A DNA stretch of 64,000 nt from Lucifuga dentata (taxonomy: Eukaryota; Chordata; Actinopteri; Ophidiiformes; Bythitidae), in the NCBI GenBank assembly GCA_014773175.1, contig VXCM01001493.1:35464-99463 (forward strand). The letters are read 5' to 3'. Of this stretch, positions 1 to 14,649 are shown piece by piece. A program made the position numbers and the translations under genes. How positions within the stretch are numbered: the first letter of the stretch is position 1; each line of letters starts with the position of its first letter. Below the pieces are notes generated by a model. That model saw only the letters and a list, made by a program, of their open reading frames with translations, was not told where the DNA came from and did no database searches.

Positions 1-567
1 ACTATAAAAATTAATTTTAAAAAACAAAACAACGATTTTAAAACAAGTGGATATGTATTAAAAACATGCTGAGTAAAATAAAAAATGTATAAAAAATCTA
101 GTCTCACAGGACTGGCAGAATTGAATATTGTAAATCTTAGTACTTAATAATGGACAAAAAGACTTATGTTTTGATTCTTTTAACCACGGCTTAAACACAG
201 ACATGATTGTTAGTTATTCTCTGAATGACTTCAAGCAGATGAGAGGTCTGTCTATTTTAACGGATGTTGCTGGAAAGGATGCTGGCATTACAGTGAAGTG
301 CCACTGAGCATCAAGGATCGGGTTCCTGCTGGTCTAATCTTGACATGTAAATACAAAACCCTAACCTTCCAAGTAATGCGAGGCGAAGGGGCAAAGAGGT
401 TATAATATGCTCAGCATCTGTGAGGCTCGCCACTCACAAACAGCTCAAGTGGAATTTACATGGGGGGACTAAACTTACTACAGCACTAAGAGGACTGTCT
501 CACAAAGGAAATTTCAGTTGGGTATTAAACTGCTTCAAAATCCTAATGGTTTTAGGTTTAATTAATC

Positions 568-850
568 TTAAAGGACCATATCAGTGATTTTGCATGTTTC
601 AGCCCAATAAGTACTACCCGTATAACACTACATTACTGTAAACCATTCTGAAATATAAAACCATATTTTAGTTTTCGTGCTATTCTGCCAAATTCCCTAG
701 TCTTTCAAAGTAAAATGTTCAGGTGATACACCCACTTTAAAATTCAATGTTTCGCCTGCTAACACAGCTGTAGAAAGTACCCGTCCTTTCAATTTCTCAA
801 TTAAAAACCGTCCTCTCCTGTACTGGGAATTTTCATCACTTCATTGTAAA
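568..850 (+). repeat. TTAA-bounded dispersed repeat, family A, copy 1
   Basis: The left end reads TTAA followed by AGGACCATATCAGTGATTTT, closely matching the left ends at 16911 and 51564. The internal block near 725-770 (the ACACCCACTTTAAAATTCAATGTTT region) is also shared with the copy at 51564-52165. I cannot see the inverted right end, so the right boundary is approximate and the copy is probably truncated. Confidence 0.65.
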
Positions 851-1775
851 GCTTGATTATCTCAATTATCTCTTATTACCTCTCAAACACACGGCACCAT
901 TCCAAAACCTGTTTCAGCCACATCCTTTCAACACTTATACTGCAATGTCTCATTGGCCCCATTGATTCTGTGCATGCTGCAGTGTTAGATCATTTGAACA
1001 AGGATGAGGTCACTGGAAAGCAGAACATTTAAGCAGTCTGATGTTTGATCTTTTAATGTTGAATCAATTCAAACCACTAACTGGAAAAACACCATTATGT
1101 CAACCTCTTAGTGTTATTACAAGTGGGATATGAAGGAATTTTTGACAGGCTCCCACCTGTAGCTGCTACCATTCATTACCTGCTTATTAATATAAATATT
1201 CACCTCCTCCTAACACAAATCATGTGACTAACAATTTCTACTCTATAAAGCATGTAGATGGGCTCATTCGGTTTAATTACTGGTTAAGACATTAAGATCT
1301 ATACAACTTTTAACCTGATACAATTGTTGGTGGTAGATATTTGGGTTCAGCACCTTAGAAACAGTCCTGTAGTTTTTGATGTGACACTGTCTGGGTTTTC
1401 CTAAAATATGGGCTGAGATGAACAAACAATTCATCTCCAGGAAATAAAGTACAGATACCCCATGGTTATGAATTTATTACAATACATTATCAACAAATCA
1501 ATGGAAGTTTACAAGATGCAGGAAGTGCACCAGATCATAAAGCATAGTTATCTCAAAGTTCTTACCAGCAGTGGAAGCCAAAAAAAAAAAAGAGCACCGT
1601 GCTTTGAATTAAAATGAAGGTTGTTAAGACTGTTTTTGTTGTTCAGTATCAGAAAGAAAACTGGGCATTTAAGCACAACTCACAAACAAAACTGACAGGC
1701 AAGACTGCTGCAAAGGATTCTGTTTGACTCTGCATTTCCCTCTGTCAGTGATGCTGATGGGGAGTGAGGTTTGAA

Positions 1776-1803
1776 AGAGAGAGAGAGAGAGAGAGAGAGA
1801 GAA
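1776..1803. repeat. (GA)n microsatellite
   Basis: Uninterrupted GA dinucleotide run in the ddah1 intron. It creates artificial Ser/Leu-repeat open frames on the opposite strand. Confidence 0.95.
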
Positions 1804-4800
1804 GTCAAAGTGTGAGAGAATGGTTTTTTCTGTTTGCAGAGTGCAGCAGTATGTGGCAGAGCCAATCATGGTATTAACAGTGAAGCATGATTTATGAGGT
1901 GAGGACCACTACCGAATAAACTGATGCATGATGATTGCATCCACATTTAACTGAGGGGGGAAAAAATCCCCAAAAAAGCCAAGATTGCCTGAACTACATC
2001 TCAAACTGCAATCAACACTCAAAATCATGACATTGCATTTAAAAATATCTTTCATCTTTCTGAAAAGAACTACGTTGCCATTAAACAAATATGTCTTTGA
2101 CAACCAAGCCAAATTTCCTGTTACTTTGCTGTCTCTTTGTTCAAATAACGGATCTGACTCAGACAGCAGACTAACACTGGAAAGAAGGAAGAAAAGCCAG
2201 AAAGCATAATATTTTTATAAGAAATTATGGGACTTTTATCCAGAAAAGGGTTTTGTTTTGGCTTATAATGTGCCCCATCTGACCTCAAACCCACAATGCC
2301 TGGCCCACTTCCTGTCTTCCATTCCTCTGTCTCACATACCAAACCAGACATTCACACACCCACGGTGACGGTTGAGCATGACCCAGTCATCCCGCAAGGT
2401 TGAGAGGAGCGCCTGTTTGCAAGTGTCCCACAGCTGTCTCGCGGGATGGTGGGGTTGCTGTGGGTGAACCCAGGGCAATAAGGGGGCAGGGTGCAAGGTG
2501 ACTGCAGGGTGGGGGAGGGTATGTGGTATGTTCACAATGCTCTGTCTTTAGTCTGTCTTTAGTCTGTTACATGAGAGTCACAGACTCACAATACACGTTG
2601 ACCAAACTCATACAGAACACAAGATGATGACAATGAAACTGACAGGACTTTTTCCCCTTATGAAGTCAAACTTACACATTTAGAAATATTTCACTCTTTA
2701 GGTTTAGGAATGATGTGCAAATATCACTACTCAATGTAGCATCAAATTCAAGATGGCATTGTTTCTCCCATGCAATTCCAAGACGCAATGACAGCAATAG
2801 TTCCTCTCGAGCAATTTTCTTTTTGAAATACTTTCCAGGTGGCAGCTCTGCAGTGAACCAAATTTTCACCCTTCCTTTTTTATTTTTATATCATGCAAGT
2901 GGTAACGTTGAAGTCCAAAAACTTCAGTGTTTTCAAAATGAAACTTTTATTAGCTTAGACCTAAAGCTAAAAGCTTGTTGTTGACATGCACATAAAGTAG
3001 AATAAGCCATTCAAAGTAAAATCCTGCTGTGATTTATCAAAACTTGACAGCAGGTAATGTACATTACCAGATTATTAAAAAAAAAAAGTTATGGTTAACA
3101 GTTATGTTTTGATGATCTAAAACTCTCTTCTGAACTGAGTACTATAACTACACTTCTAAGGTTTTGCTACACTGCAGTGGTATTTAATTTTAAAATGCCA
3201 ATTTTGCTTTGAGCAGGGTCAGTGTCATTAGCAGGCTAGGTTAGCTTAAGCTCTAAGCTAGCTAATGTTGCATTTTGGAAAAAAAACAAGGGCTTTTTCT
3301 TTTATTTAACGGTGGCACCAGTATAATAATAATAATACAAAAAGAACAAAAACATTTTTCAAGTTTGGGCCACTGCCTGGAAGACTTCCCAAAGAAATGT
3401 GCTTGAAAGAAAATTAGTATTGCTGTTGTTTGGACTATAGAATTGATTGTACGTCCAAAACTTTGCTAAATTAGAGTTATACAAGTATACACAATGATTA
3501 CAAAAGGGCAGGCTAACATATCTACTTTTAAACAGCTTACTATTCCACAGTGAGCAAGGAAACAATATTCCCAGTTCACTTAAAATAAGACAAAGAAAAT
3601 TTACATGCGTACATTTCAGTGCTAACAATAAGCTAACAAGCTGCACAATAATTTGCTATCGCTCCTATCAATGGAAATAACTACTTTCTTCTGTTGGATG
3701 TAAGCTAAACTAAAACCAGGAAACTGAATCACAGGTTTTTAAATGTAATAAGTAAGACCTTAGCCAATTTGACTAACAGCTAGGTAGCAAAACTACATGC
3801 ACATAGTTTCCAAATTTTTAGCAATACCCTCGTTGCACAAATGAATAAGTCAGAGGGAGGAAAGCTGGAGACAGCAGTGTTCCAATGTTGGGTGCCAGAC
3901 GAGAAGTCAGACAGACAAACAGTGAGAGGAAGGGCAGGTAAAATGTGGTAGAAATGTGACAGACAGTTGGGGAAGGCGCACTGACCCCATCCCACATGCT
4001 ACCGGCAGGCTCCAGGTGCCCCCCCCCTCTCCCATTCACACATGGATGTCAAGTCTCCCTGAAGGAAACCAGGTCGGTTCTGTTAAGGAAGTCATATAAG
4101 ATCACGGAAGGTGGAAAGGAATCCGCATCTGCAGCCCAGTCTAGTCAAAACAGCACTTCTGTGCTGTCTGCTGTTAATTTAGGGGCAGTACGTGAAGCAT
4201 GACCGGAAAGGGGCCTGCATGGACACATAAATTTGAAGGAGTGAACCTAAATATTACGTCTATAAAAACGTGACCTAAATATTGTGTCTGTAGAGCAGAA
4301 TTTTCCATCCTGTTTCCAGACTTAAATTGCCACCTGAGACTTTTACCCTTGTCATGACTGATTTTTAGTATTTTAAAGATCATTATTTGCCAGACATATT
4401 GAGTATAACTTACAGTAACTGTAATACACCATTTACTTGTAAACTTGTAATTACAAAACAGCTGTCTGTACTTTAAATACTTCCATCATCATAGTTATTG
4501 TAGTGCAAGTAAAAGCTGGCATGATTTGTAGCTTTAGTCATCTCATGGAATTAAACTGATGTATCTCAACTGTTGTATTGCTCTAGTAAAAAAAACTGTT
4601 GGAAAACTAAAAATGTGTGAAAGATCGTAAGGGAACTCCATTAGCTTTGACTTTACTGTCAAACGGATCCGTTAGGAAACCTGCAGTTCAGGATATGAAG
4701 TCACTCAACTGCATCAGGCTACTGGAGCAGCGCCGGAGCTATGAACGGGATTATCAGCAGGAGTCCACCAAAGTCACTGTTTGTCATAGCTGCCAGACTG

Positions 4801-5514
4801 AGCGTTGAGGTCCATTAATCACAAACAGTGGAGCAAAAAGAAATATAGCTGTCTTGAAATCTATCTTTCTTTTTAGTCTAGTTTCATTGAGTTAATCAGT
4901 TCTGCATCTTATTTAAAGTACTGAATTTTTTTTTTTTTTTTGTTTGTTAAAGTCAGGCCAGGAAAACAAGGAATTTGGTCCCTCAAACACATCCTGGATT
5001 TACCCTGGGGTCTGATCTCCCCTGTGGATGTGCCTGTCATTTGTAAGGCAGGGACCTTGGAGCACACTTATCAGGTACCTGAACCACCTCAATGTCCTCA
5101 AACTGTAAATGCTGAGTACTTCACACTTTTTAAATTATAACACGCTGTTTGAGCCATTCGTTTTGAATTTATAGATGAGTTAGTTACACAGTTATGGTCA
5201 GGAAATTTCAGTTGTAGCCTTAGAAGAATATTTTGTTCCTGATAATCTGAAAAACCTAACATCCTGGAAAGTTAAAATATCTTGGTATCTCAGTTCAACA
5301 ACAACTAAAGCATAAAATAGCAGTAGGTTTACTTATGTTGTTTTTCCCACTAAGCTTTCTAACAATCAAAAGATGATCTTGCAGTTGCAGCTCTGTGTTC
5401 ATCGAGATGTAAAAGTTCAGCTTGCTATTCTGAATCTCTTATCAGAATAATGTTTAAAATTTCCAAATGATTAACTTTTAACTCTTTGTTTGAGGGTTTT
5501 AGACAAAAATGCAG

Positions 5515-5982
5515 TGTTACGTTACCATAGATGTTCTAGGGGATGTAGGGAAGTAACAAAAGAAAAAAATATCCCGAGAGAGAAAAGAGGCTCGTGAGGC
5601 AGAAATCACAAAAGAAAAGAGTATTTATTTACAAGAAATAAAAGCAACAAATACAACTAAAGGCGCTGGCTTAAGAAAAAACGAAATCAAACTCGCCAGG
5701 TTTGTTACAAGACCCAAACAATGTATCAAACACAATAATCAACCAAGTAAAACACAAACAAAACACTATCCTTTCTGCAGCAAGGAGTAAGACACACACA
5801 CAGCGTGTAAGCTGCCACCCAATGGCCCACTGGCACTGTCAGATCTCCACTCTCCACCTTTATGCACTGCTGATTGAAAGTGGAGTCAGCTGCGCGCAAT
5901 CTCTGCTCCACAAGGTAGCACCTAGAGGATAGGAGAGAGAAGACACCACAAACAGAAAATCCACAGCACTCAGGCCGTAACA
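5515..5982 (-). mobile_element. Solo LTR of an LTR retroelement
   Basis: The 468-bp element begins TGTTACG and ends CGTAACA, so it has TG..CA termini within a 7-bp inverted repeat. It is flanked on both sides by TGCAG (5510-5514 and 5983-5987), a 5-bp target-site duplication of the size made by Gypsy-type and retrovirus-type integrases. Read on the minus strand, an AATAAA lies roughly 100 bases from the 3' end, as expected for the R/U5 part of an LTR; this gives the orientation. No gag, pol or env coding sequence is adjacent, so this is a solo LTR left by recombination between two LTRs. Open frames inside it are not genes. The family cannot be named from the LTR alone. Confidence 0.85.
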
Positions 5983-7604
5983 TGCAGTCTATACTGTATG
6001 ATCCCCATTTAGACACTTTGATAAGATAAGATATTCCTGTTACCTTAATTAAAAGTTAAATATCTTATTTCATTAAAGTCTGATAAAGTTCAGCAATGAG
6101 AAACTCTAAAACCTATACAACCAATCATAGAAAGGCAACTTCATCTTCCAATTGAGAGAGGTAAAATGACAGATATTGGGAATCAACTAGTTAATTTCCT
6201 CAGGAGAGACTTCAATAGATGAAGAGGACAATATATCAAGACCAGATTGATAGGGAAACGGAAAACACCAAAAAGTCCTCTGTCTAGTGAAAGCTCTATA
6301 GAACCTAATTCCTACAGAGTCAAGTACAGTGTTTATTCAAAAGAAAATTTGCTTCTTAGACAGTTTGAGTCTTTTTACTTTCAGCCATAGAAAAAGGTCC
6401 CTGCCTATCATAACATCTATATAACTCCAACCTGACTTATAAAAATTAACTAACCAATCACATTGAGGAGAAGAGCAGCAGCAAGCTCTTCATTCAAAAC
6501 CGAACACAACCAAACCTTTAGCCTCATAGCTTTTAGCAGTAAATTGGCAGCCACAAATGGAAGACTTGGAGGGCTGAAAATATAAGAATTAAACCAGAGA
6601 AAATAAACAAGAGGCCTGACCAACCATGCAGGATATAAAAAAGCCATTATCTGATTGCAGATAATCAATCTTCTGGGTTAGACAACAGACTCGTCCAATT
6701 AAAGTCACCCTGGATGTTTGTTGATTCGAGAAAATCAATCTTGACTGCTTCAACTCTCGACTGTGCAATGTCGAACTAATAAAGAAGCATTAAGATGCAG
6801 AGTTGTCGTGTTGTCTAATCTACATGCAAAGCTGTTGAAGAGTCAGAGGTAATTATGTGAAGAAAGTCAAATGCCATCATTCAATCAGCAGAGAATTGGG
6901 GAAGTTAATATCTTAAACACAAGGATGTCTGCAGTAAAGCCTTTTGCCATGATAGTATAATTGTAACTGAGAAGCAAACGGCTTAGCTAAACCTCAAGGG
7001 TGGAAAAACAGGGCTGTGCATATGATATTGTTCATGAAAATACCGGAATATGATAGAAATCCGTCATATAAAGAATTGAAAATTGTTGATGAATTTTCAC
7101 ATCACACACAAGACGAAGAAACAAAACATGTGTGCCCCAAAAAGGGCAGTCAGCACCTGACGAATTACTTCCTAAAAATGGAGCAAATGCTGTTGTTTAA
7201 AAATGATTTGGTTACAAAACAAACTGCCTACCTGCTAAAGTAGGGAACACACCAAATGTGTTTGTACTCCAGAAGCAGAAACAGCTGTGTGATTACCAAG
7301 AAAGTCAAAAGTCGAATGAGAAGGTGAGCCAGGCGGCTGATTTGCAATGCAAAACAAGCAGACAAGTGACACTGACTCAGTCAGGCATAGCTGAAGCGTT
7401 AGCTAATTGTACTGTCTGTGACAGAAAAAGAAACTGGTGGAGTGAAATTAGCAAAGCGGTGACATTTTGTGAGGAGTCTTGTTGTGATGCATGAACAGAG
7501 TTAGCTTAGCCGCTACACTCACTTCAGTTCAGTTCTTTGTCTCAATCACATCAGGCTTGTGGTGGAGTTGGATATCTGTCATATTTATTTATTGCAACAT
7601 TATA

Positions 7605-7890
7605 TTTGTTACCTCTGCCAAGGTGTTTGTTTGTTTGTTTGTCTGTTTGTTCATTAGCAGGATGTCTCATGGATTTGGATGATATTGGGAGATAGAGAGA
7701 TAATATTGAGAGGAAGATGTGATTAAATTCTGGAAGTGATGCAGATCATATTCTGGATCCATAATATGTTTTTAGCCTATAAAATCAATACTAATGGGAC
7801 TATTTCAATTAAATTTAGCATGGTGGCTTAGTTTTTAACCAAAAAAAGAGCTGATTATTTTGGTGATCTTGGTGGAGGTGTGTGCTCTGG
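7605..7890 (+). repeat. Dispersed fish repeat with (GTTT)n block, family C
   Basis: The stretch starts with ACCTCTGCCAAGGTGTTTG and a GTTT run, continues with a GGATTTGGATGA segment and ends near GGTGGAGGTGTGTGCTCTGG. I recognise this arrangement as a common interspersed repeat of teleost genomes, but I cannot assign its class. A diverged antisense copy lies at about 28895-29060. Confidence 0.55.
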
Positions 7891-9200
7891 AGTGCCTTCT
7901 TGTTTGAGTTATTTTTTACAACCTATAATATTACAGGATTTAGTTGTTTATTTTTACTGAAAGAAACACTCTACTGTTCCTACTTTCACACTTTTTACAC
8001 ACTTTTTACTTCTTTTAATGTTATCACAGTCTACAGTATTGTACTGTATACTTACACAATCGCAATACAACATTGTTCAGTGTTACATTGTTCATACCGT
8101 TTTGAATATTGTTGTTACAAAAATACCTTGAGATATTTCAATGTTATTTTAAGGCTATATTGTCTTAGTGGAAAAGAATTTTGTCAAGATTAAAGGGAGT
8201 CATTGATACATAAATGAAGTTTAAAGTCTTATCTGCAAAGTAACTATCAGATAAATATAGTTGCATATAAAGACCATCAGTTGATGTTTGACCATTTTTG
8301 GATACACCCTCTACTTATTGCATCACCAGCCTCTCACAACTCAGATAACTATAATTTTTAATAATATGCTCATGATGCATTAATCTGCACTCAGGATGTG
8401 TAATGACCAACGTTTGAAGTGGTCTTTCTGCATTATTTTTTGATTACATTAATGCAAAAAAGCACAAACAGACACGAGACTAGATTGTAATTATGAAAAA
8501 TATGCTGCTCTCTCCAAGCAAATATAAGTTCAGCCATATGAATCATGGTGCTGACAACCATTATTAACAAGAACATTAGCACTCCTTCACATCCACCTTC
8601 CGACTGCAGCATAACCTCAGCTGAACAACAAAGCCTTTATACCCACTTCACTGCAAAACACTCATCCTGTTGATTTTTGCACACTGCATTTAGCTGGATG
8701 GAGCACTTTCAACTAAGATAAAGATAATGAACAGAAAATTATACCTCATTCTGAATTAAAGTATCCAGTTCTGCCTGAGCTAATAAAAAGCCACACTTTT
8801 CTTGGAATCTATCTGTAACCTGTGAACTTCATTTGCAAACATATTATTTATGCTCTTGTACCTCAGATTTGAGTTTTTCATTTATCACAGCTGACATCTC
8901 TGATGAGCAGAATGTGGGTATAAAAACAAAGTGTTACTGCATGAAATATTGCATTTTTTACAGTTTCAATGTGAGAATGAGTGTAGAGTGCTAACGGTAT
9001 ATGATCATTCTTGCACCACATTCAGCATAGATAAAGCTGTCTATGAAGGGTGAAGGTAGCAGCGCCAAGCTTTTCAATCAATATCCCCGCTGCCTGTCAC
9101 GCTGGGGGCCATTAGTAGTAGTGAGCTGAGCAAAGCGACTCTGATATGAAATGACAGGGGCTTTCACAGAAAGTCCTCGCGTTTCCCTCATTGTTCATTT

Positions 9201-9223
9201 ACACACACACATAGGCACGCGCG

Positions 9224-9256
<33 letters not shown>
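9201..9256. repeat. (CA)n-(CG)n-(CA)n microsatellite
   Basis: CA repeats flank a 16-base alternating CG block at about 9217-9232. Alternating purine-pyrimidine sequence of this kind readily adopts Z-DNA. Confidence 0.95.
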
Positions 9257-10164
9257 GTTCCCTACAATGCAGCTACCCTCACTCTGCAAATTCCTCCTGA
9301 TTCATTCTTCCAATCAGTCAACTGTGTTCATTCATAGAGTCTCTCAGTTGTACGTAGTCTTGGACTTGTTCATTAGACAAAAAAAATATACAAAAATATA
9401 CAAAAAATAAAGATTAATTAATAAAAAAAATCTACAAAAAATAAAGATTAATTCAATGAAAATTAGTGCATCAAAGCCAGAAACATCTAACTATAAAGGC
9501 AGAAATCTCTGCAATATCTCTAGAACCTGGCATTGTATGAATTTAAAATTTGGCAGGTTTATTGCTCAGGACCCAAGAATGTGCAGTGTCACGTGTGAAG
9601 TTGTTTGGATGAGCAGTTCTCCAGTTGTGCCGGTAAAAAGTAGTCCACGCAGCAGGATATGCTTCAGGCGCGGCAGGACACGCTCCGCTCCATGGATACT
9701 GCAAACAAAGCTAGCTTACGAGGACATGCAGAACAAAATTATGGCAGGCTGCAGTGCACACTATAAAGTCCTGCCCGTTTTGAACGGGCACTGCACTAGT
9801 AATAAATAAAGGCTTGTTGCTGTACTTTACACGTGACCACATGATCAGACACAACCATGCAAAATCAACATGTACAACAGAGTATTTAGCGCTGGGAGTG
9901 GCTTGCAGCTCTCATGCAGGTGGAGATGCTCTTATGACAGCCTATGCTTGTGAACTCTGACTAATAAAGATCAAGACCACTGTATTCAAACTGGGCAACT
10001 ATCAAACTTAATGACATGCATAAATCCTTAGAATGTGGAGCCTGTATATGATGGTGGGAAAAGTACAACAAACATCTCTTAGAAGCAAAGGAATTTCAAA
10101 TTAAAGTCTTCATTAACTATTACTACTTTGCTACTTTGCTGTTTAACAATGTAAGTTTGAACCA

Positions 10165-10345
10165 GGCTCTTTCTTCCCACATTACAAAGACATGCAGGTT
10201 TTGATGAATTCGGAATGTCTAAATTGCCTGTAGGTGTGAGTGTGAATAAGTTTGTCTGTGTCAGTGATAGACTGCAACCTGTCCAGAGTGTATCCTGCCT
10301 CTCGCCCAATGAATGCAGGGATAGGCTCCAGCCCCAATAACATTA
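10165..10345 (+). repeat. SINE-like dispersed repeat, 3' half
   Basis: Contains the segments TAAATTGCCTGTAGGTGTGA, ACTGCAACCTGTCCAGAG and CTCTCGCCCAATGAATGC..GGGATAGGCTCCAGCCCC in that order. These are the hallmark 3' segments of a very common fish interspersed repeat whose 5' head is tRNA-like. Other pieces of the same repeat in this window are at 53335-53560 (antisense 5' half) and 35786-35826 (antisense 3' end). Confidence 0.7.
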
Positions 10346-11849
10346 TAGCCAGAGTTAATGAGTTATGGAGAGAGGAAAGTTTCCTACATAAGCTCTCTCC
10401 TGTGCCATAAAAAATGAAAAAGATAACATATGCTGCTACGTTATAGTTCATAAAAATGTAATGAACCGTAAAAAAATATGTTATCCATTCCATTTATTAG
10501 ATTTAGTTGTTCTGTTAAACAGGTGCCTCAATGCATCCTGGCAAAAAAAAAAAAAAAAANAAAAAAAAAAAAAAAAACACTCAATAACTGGTATGCAATG
10601 AATTGTAAGTTTCAGGGAGGTGATCTATTTGTGGCTGATTTATAATTTATTCATTAACAATAATTATGATCTGCAGTTTCAGCAACAATCAGAATGTGTC
10701 ATGACATCAAGTTTTTAAAAAAAAAAAAAAATAGGATATCTTTGTTTACTGATAGCTTATTTCTGTCAAAATACCTCTGACCATATCAAACGTGTTACAG
10801 CAATGCATCTTACCTGTCTGTTTCTCTTCTATCGCTGTTTTAGCAAACTTAGACTGAAGGAAACTGTGGAGGAATTGGAACCATTCCATAGTTTTGTCAC
10901 CTATTATCCTGTGAGCTTTAAAACTGTCTTTAATTCTCAGTCCACCTGATAAGAGCAGTTGTGACAGGGCACAAAAGTCTTAAAGCAACAGTACATACTT
11001 CCATGTGATCACAAGCTTTTCTATGTAATTCTGGCTTTAATGAACCAATTTCTTTGGCAAACCTTTAATTTTTATATAGAGAGATTTCTCTTGTGCATAG
11101 TTTCACTACAATAATTTTCTCACATGATTTGTTGGTGAGGTTATATGTTAGGAAAAAGTAGGTCTTACTGCATCCCAGAATTTGAAGCAAATTGAAGCAA
11201 GACTTTATAGGATACTTTGAAGTAAAGCAACCCATTAAGTCTATTGACAACCCTCAAATGAAGTAAAGCCAATCTGGCAATAACCAATATTAACAAGATA
11301 TAATGTAGAAAAGCAATCATCTTTAAACTTTTGCTTTACTTTCCAAAGGTTTTTGCAACAGAAACCATTTATGCAAATCTGCATATTATATTCTTCTTCC
11401 ATTTATTGACTACTGGGTTTTCAAATGGACGTTGCCTAATCCCTAATCACATATTCCTTTGTAAAGGTTGATGCATGTTTACATTGTGATTAAATATGGT
11501 CTTCGAATGGTACTGATGGTGATATCTGAATGGAATCAGAATGGAGGCTAAATGCACCTAAATCTGTTTCACACATTTTTCTTTGCAAATCTATTTCACC
11601 TGTCCTTAAAGGATAATATTAATGATTAATTATCAAATATTGTGAAGAGGGTCATCCAGGGGAAGTCATGCTTTTACAAAGCTATAATTGATTTGTGTTT
11701 GTGTGGATTGTTGGAGTGTAAACCCATGATCACCAACACCTCACATATTCAGCCACTTTATCATTTCCCACTAAATGCATCCCTGCAGCCTATTTGCAGT
11801 CAGGATGCTTTGCTCCACATCAAACTTTAATCTTCTGTGTACTGGATCA

Positions 11850-12560
<711 letters not shown>

Positions 12561-13784
12561 AAGTTCCTTATGATGTTTTTACAGGAATAATCATCTGGAA
12601 AAGCCTTTCATCCCGGCAAAAAAATCCATTTCTTTAATTATATCCCCTGTAGAATGTCGCAATAGTGACTTGAACACACCACTAACACTGGTGTGGGAAT
12701 TAAGCAGATGTGAAAAGTAACTATAAATAGGTATGAGTGAGTATATTTACTCAAGTACTATACTGTCAAGTCTAAAGTCATTTATGCTTTACAGTTTTTA
12801 TTAGAATTTATTCTCTATTTTTAAATTTTGTCATTAACTGCAATTTTTCTAGCATATTTTCTTTTCTTTTTTTGCCTTGTTTTTTCTTCTAGATTTAATA
12901 TTTTTTTAAATATATTTTTTTAATTAATTTGAGATATTTTTTTCCAACATTTAAAAGATTTATTTCTACAACTTCTTCCCTCACAGATTTTTTTTTTTTT
13001 TTAAAGATTTATCCATCTAAAATGAAGAATGTTCTGCAAACAAGTAGAAAATTTGCAGGTTTGGTAGAAATGTCAAGAGTTCTGCCAAACTTTTTTAGAC
13101 AGGATGACAGAATAATTTTGAAGTAGCTGAGTATCTCTACTTCTAATCCACTACATTACGATATTGTACTTTGTACTCCAATATATTTATCTGAAGACTA
13201 TAGTAAGTGTTTAACTTTGCAGATTAAGACCTGAAATTCAATGTGAGATAAACTCGTCACCTTGATGTTGTCATGTTAAAAAAACACATGCATTTTATCT
13301 CAGGAGATTAGAATGAGAAAGAGGTAGCATATGATCCTTCTGTGGGACTGATTGTTTAAAAATTCCCAAATATTTTTGGGTGAAAGGCTTATCTCCAATG
13401 TTTTTATTCCAGAAGTTTTCCTGTTTCATTAAAAAAATCTCACTAACTGGACATTTGAGGATCAGTGACTGCTGTGGACAACATTTGCCTTCATATTGGA
13501 ACTGCATTGAGTGCTGCAATCAACTTTTGCTGTAACATTCTAAGATTTATAATAGGAATCTAGGATAAGATTTATTGAAAATATGAATGCACATATTCTT
13601 TATGTAACTTCCACTCACTTGCTCCTGAGCCTAAAACGTCACAGCTTTACACTTTGCAGATGTGTAAAAAGGTGCGCACAAACCAGAATATCTAAAAGAA
13701 TATCTCAGTCTCAGTTTGTCCTGGGAAATCTAGTGTAGGAGTACAGGGCAAGAGTGTGAAAAGAAGAGCAGGAAAAGCTTGGTA

Positions 13785-13811
13785 GGTGTGCGTGCGTGTG
13801 TGAGTGTGAGT

Positions 13812-13844
<33 letters not shown>
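13785..13844. repeat. (GT)n microsatellite
   Basis: Interrupted then pure GT run. It gives rise to an artificial Cys-Val repeat at the start of a spurious open frame. Confidence 0.95.
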
Positions 13845-14570
13845 CGGTGGGGAGGGGGTACTATTCTATTCCCTGTGGTGCCATCTAAGGAAGGCTCTGG
13901 GCCCGGTGAAGCTGTCTGAATGGATGGAATGTTTCTTCAGACATCCCAGAAGCACATTCTTCCACTGCGGGACCTCAGTTTGTCTTTTCTTGTTCCAGAT
14001 TCACTCAATTATCCCCAACTGCTCTAAACATTCAGAACATTCCAGGAGCCCCACATTCCATTTTCCACTCCAGCCAGGATCACCCTCACCCTCCCAGCCC
14101 CAGCACCTGCCCCCACCCAGATGTATTTTTTTTCCATCACTCCACATCACGGATGAATGTGGTATGCAAGAAAAGACCCTCTTTCTCCTCTTTCTGTCAC
14201 TCCAAGCTGAGGAATTTGGGTTACTTCAGATGAAGGAAAGCCCTCATATGGGCACCTGGCTGATACATTGTGCAGCTATAGTGAAAACAGAGATGAATCT
14301 CCAGCTGTGGATAAAGTTGCACCAAAAGCAGCATGTCTGATTTGTCTGGTATGATGGGACGAATGATGAGATTCTACGTAATTCTACTTTTAGTGTACAC
14401 CAGGCTGCATATTTAACTCTATGCAATCAGACAGGTGAAAATGCTATTTCCATTCAAATATACATGAACAATATTCATCGTTGGCGGTTGAACGCTTCAT
14501 GCCCAACATGTGGAGGTTGTCACAAGACATTCTGGGAAATGCAGGGAATACTAAACAGAACTTAATACTG

Positions 14571-14591
14571 TAGATAGATAGATAGATAGAC

Positions 14592-14649
<58 letters not shown>
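14571..14649. repeat. (GATA)n microsatellite
   Basis: About twenty GATA units with one GACA interruption. No coding sequence overlaps. Confidence 0.95.

Noticed and set aside
5702..5932. Small open frames inside 5515-5982 as possible genes
   Set aside because: They lie wholly within the solo LTR and have no homology to retroelement proteins.
13810..14340. 176-codon plus-strand open frame, the longest outside the known genes on that strand
   Set aside because: It begins in a GT microsatellite (Cys-Val repeat) and continues through Pro/Ser-rich low-complexity sequence with no family resemblance or clear splice context.
14571..14649. Regularly spaced repeats as a CRISPR-like array
   Set aside because: This is a pure GATA tandem repeat with no spacers, in a eukaryotic genome.
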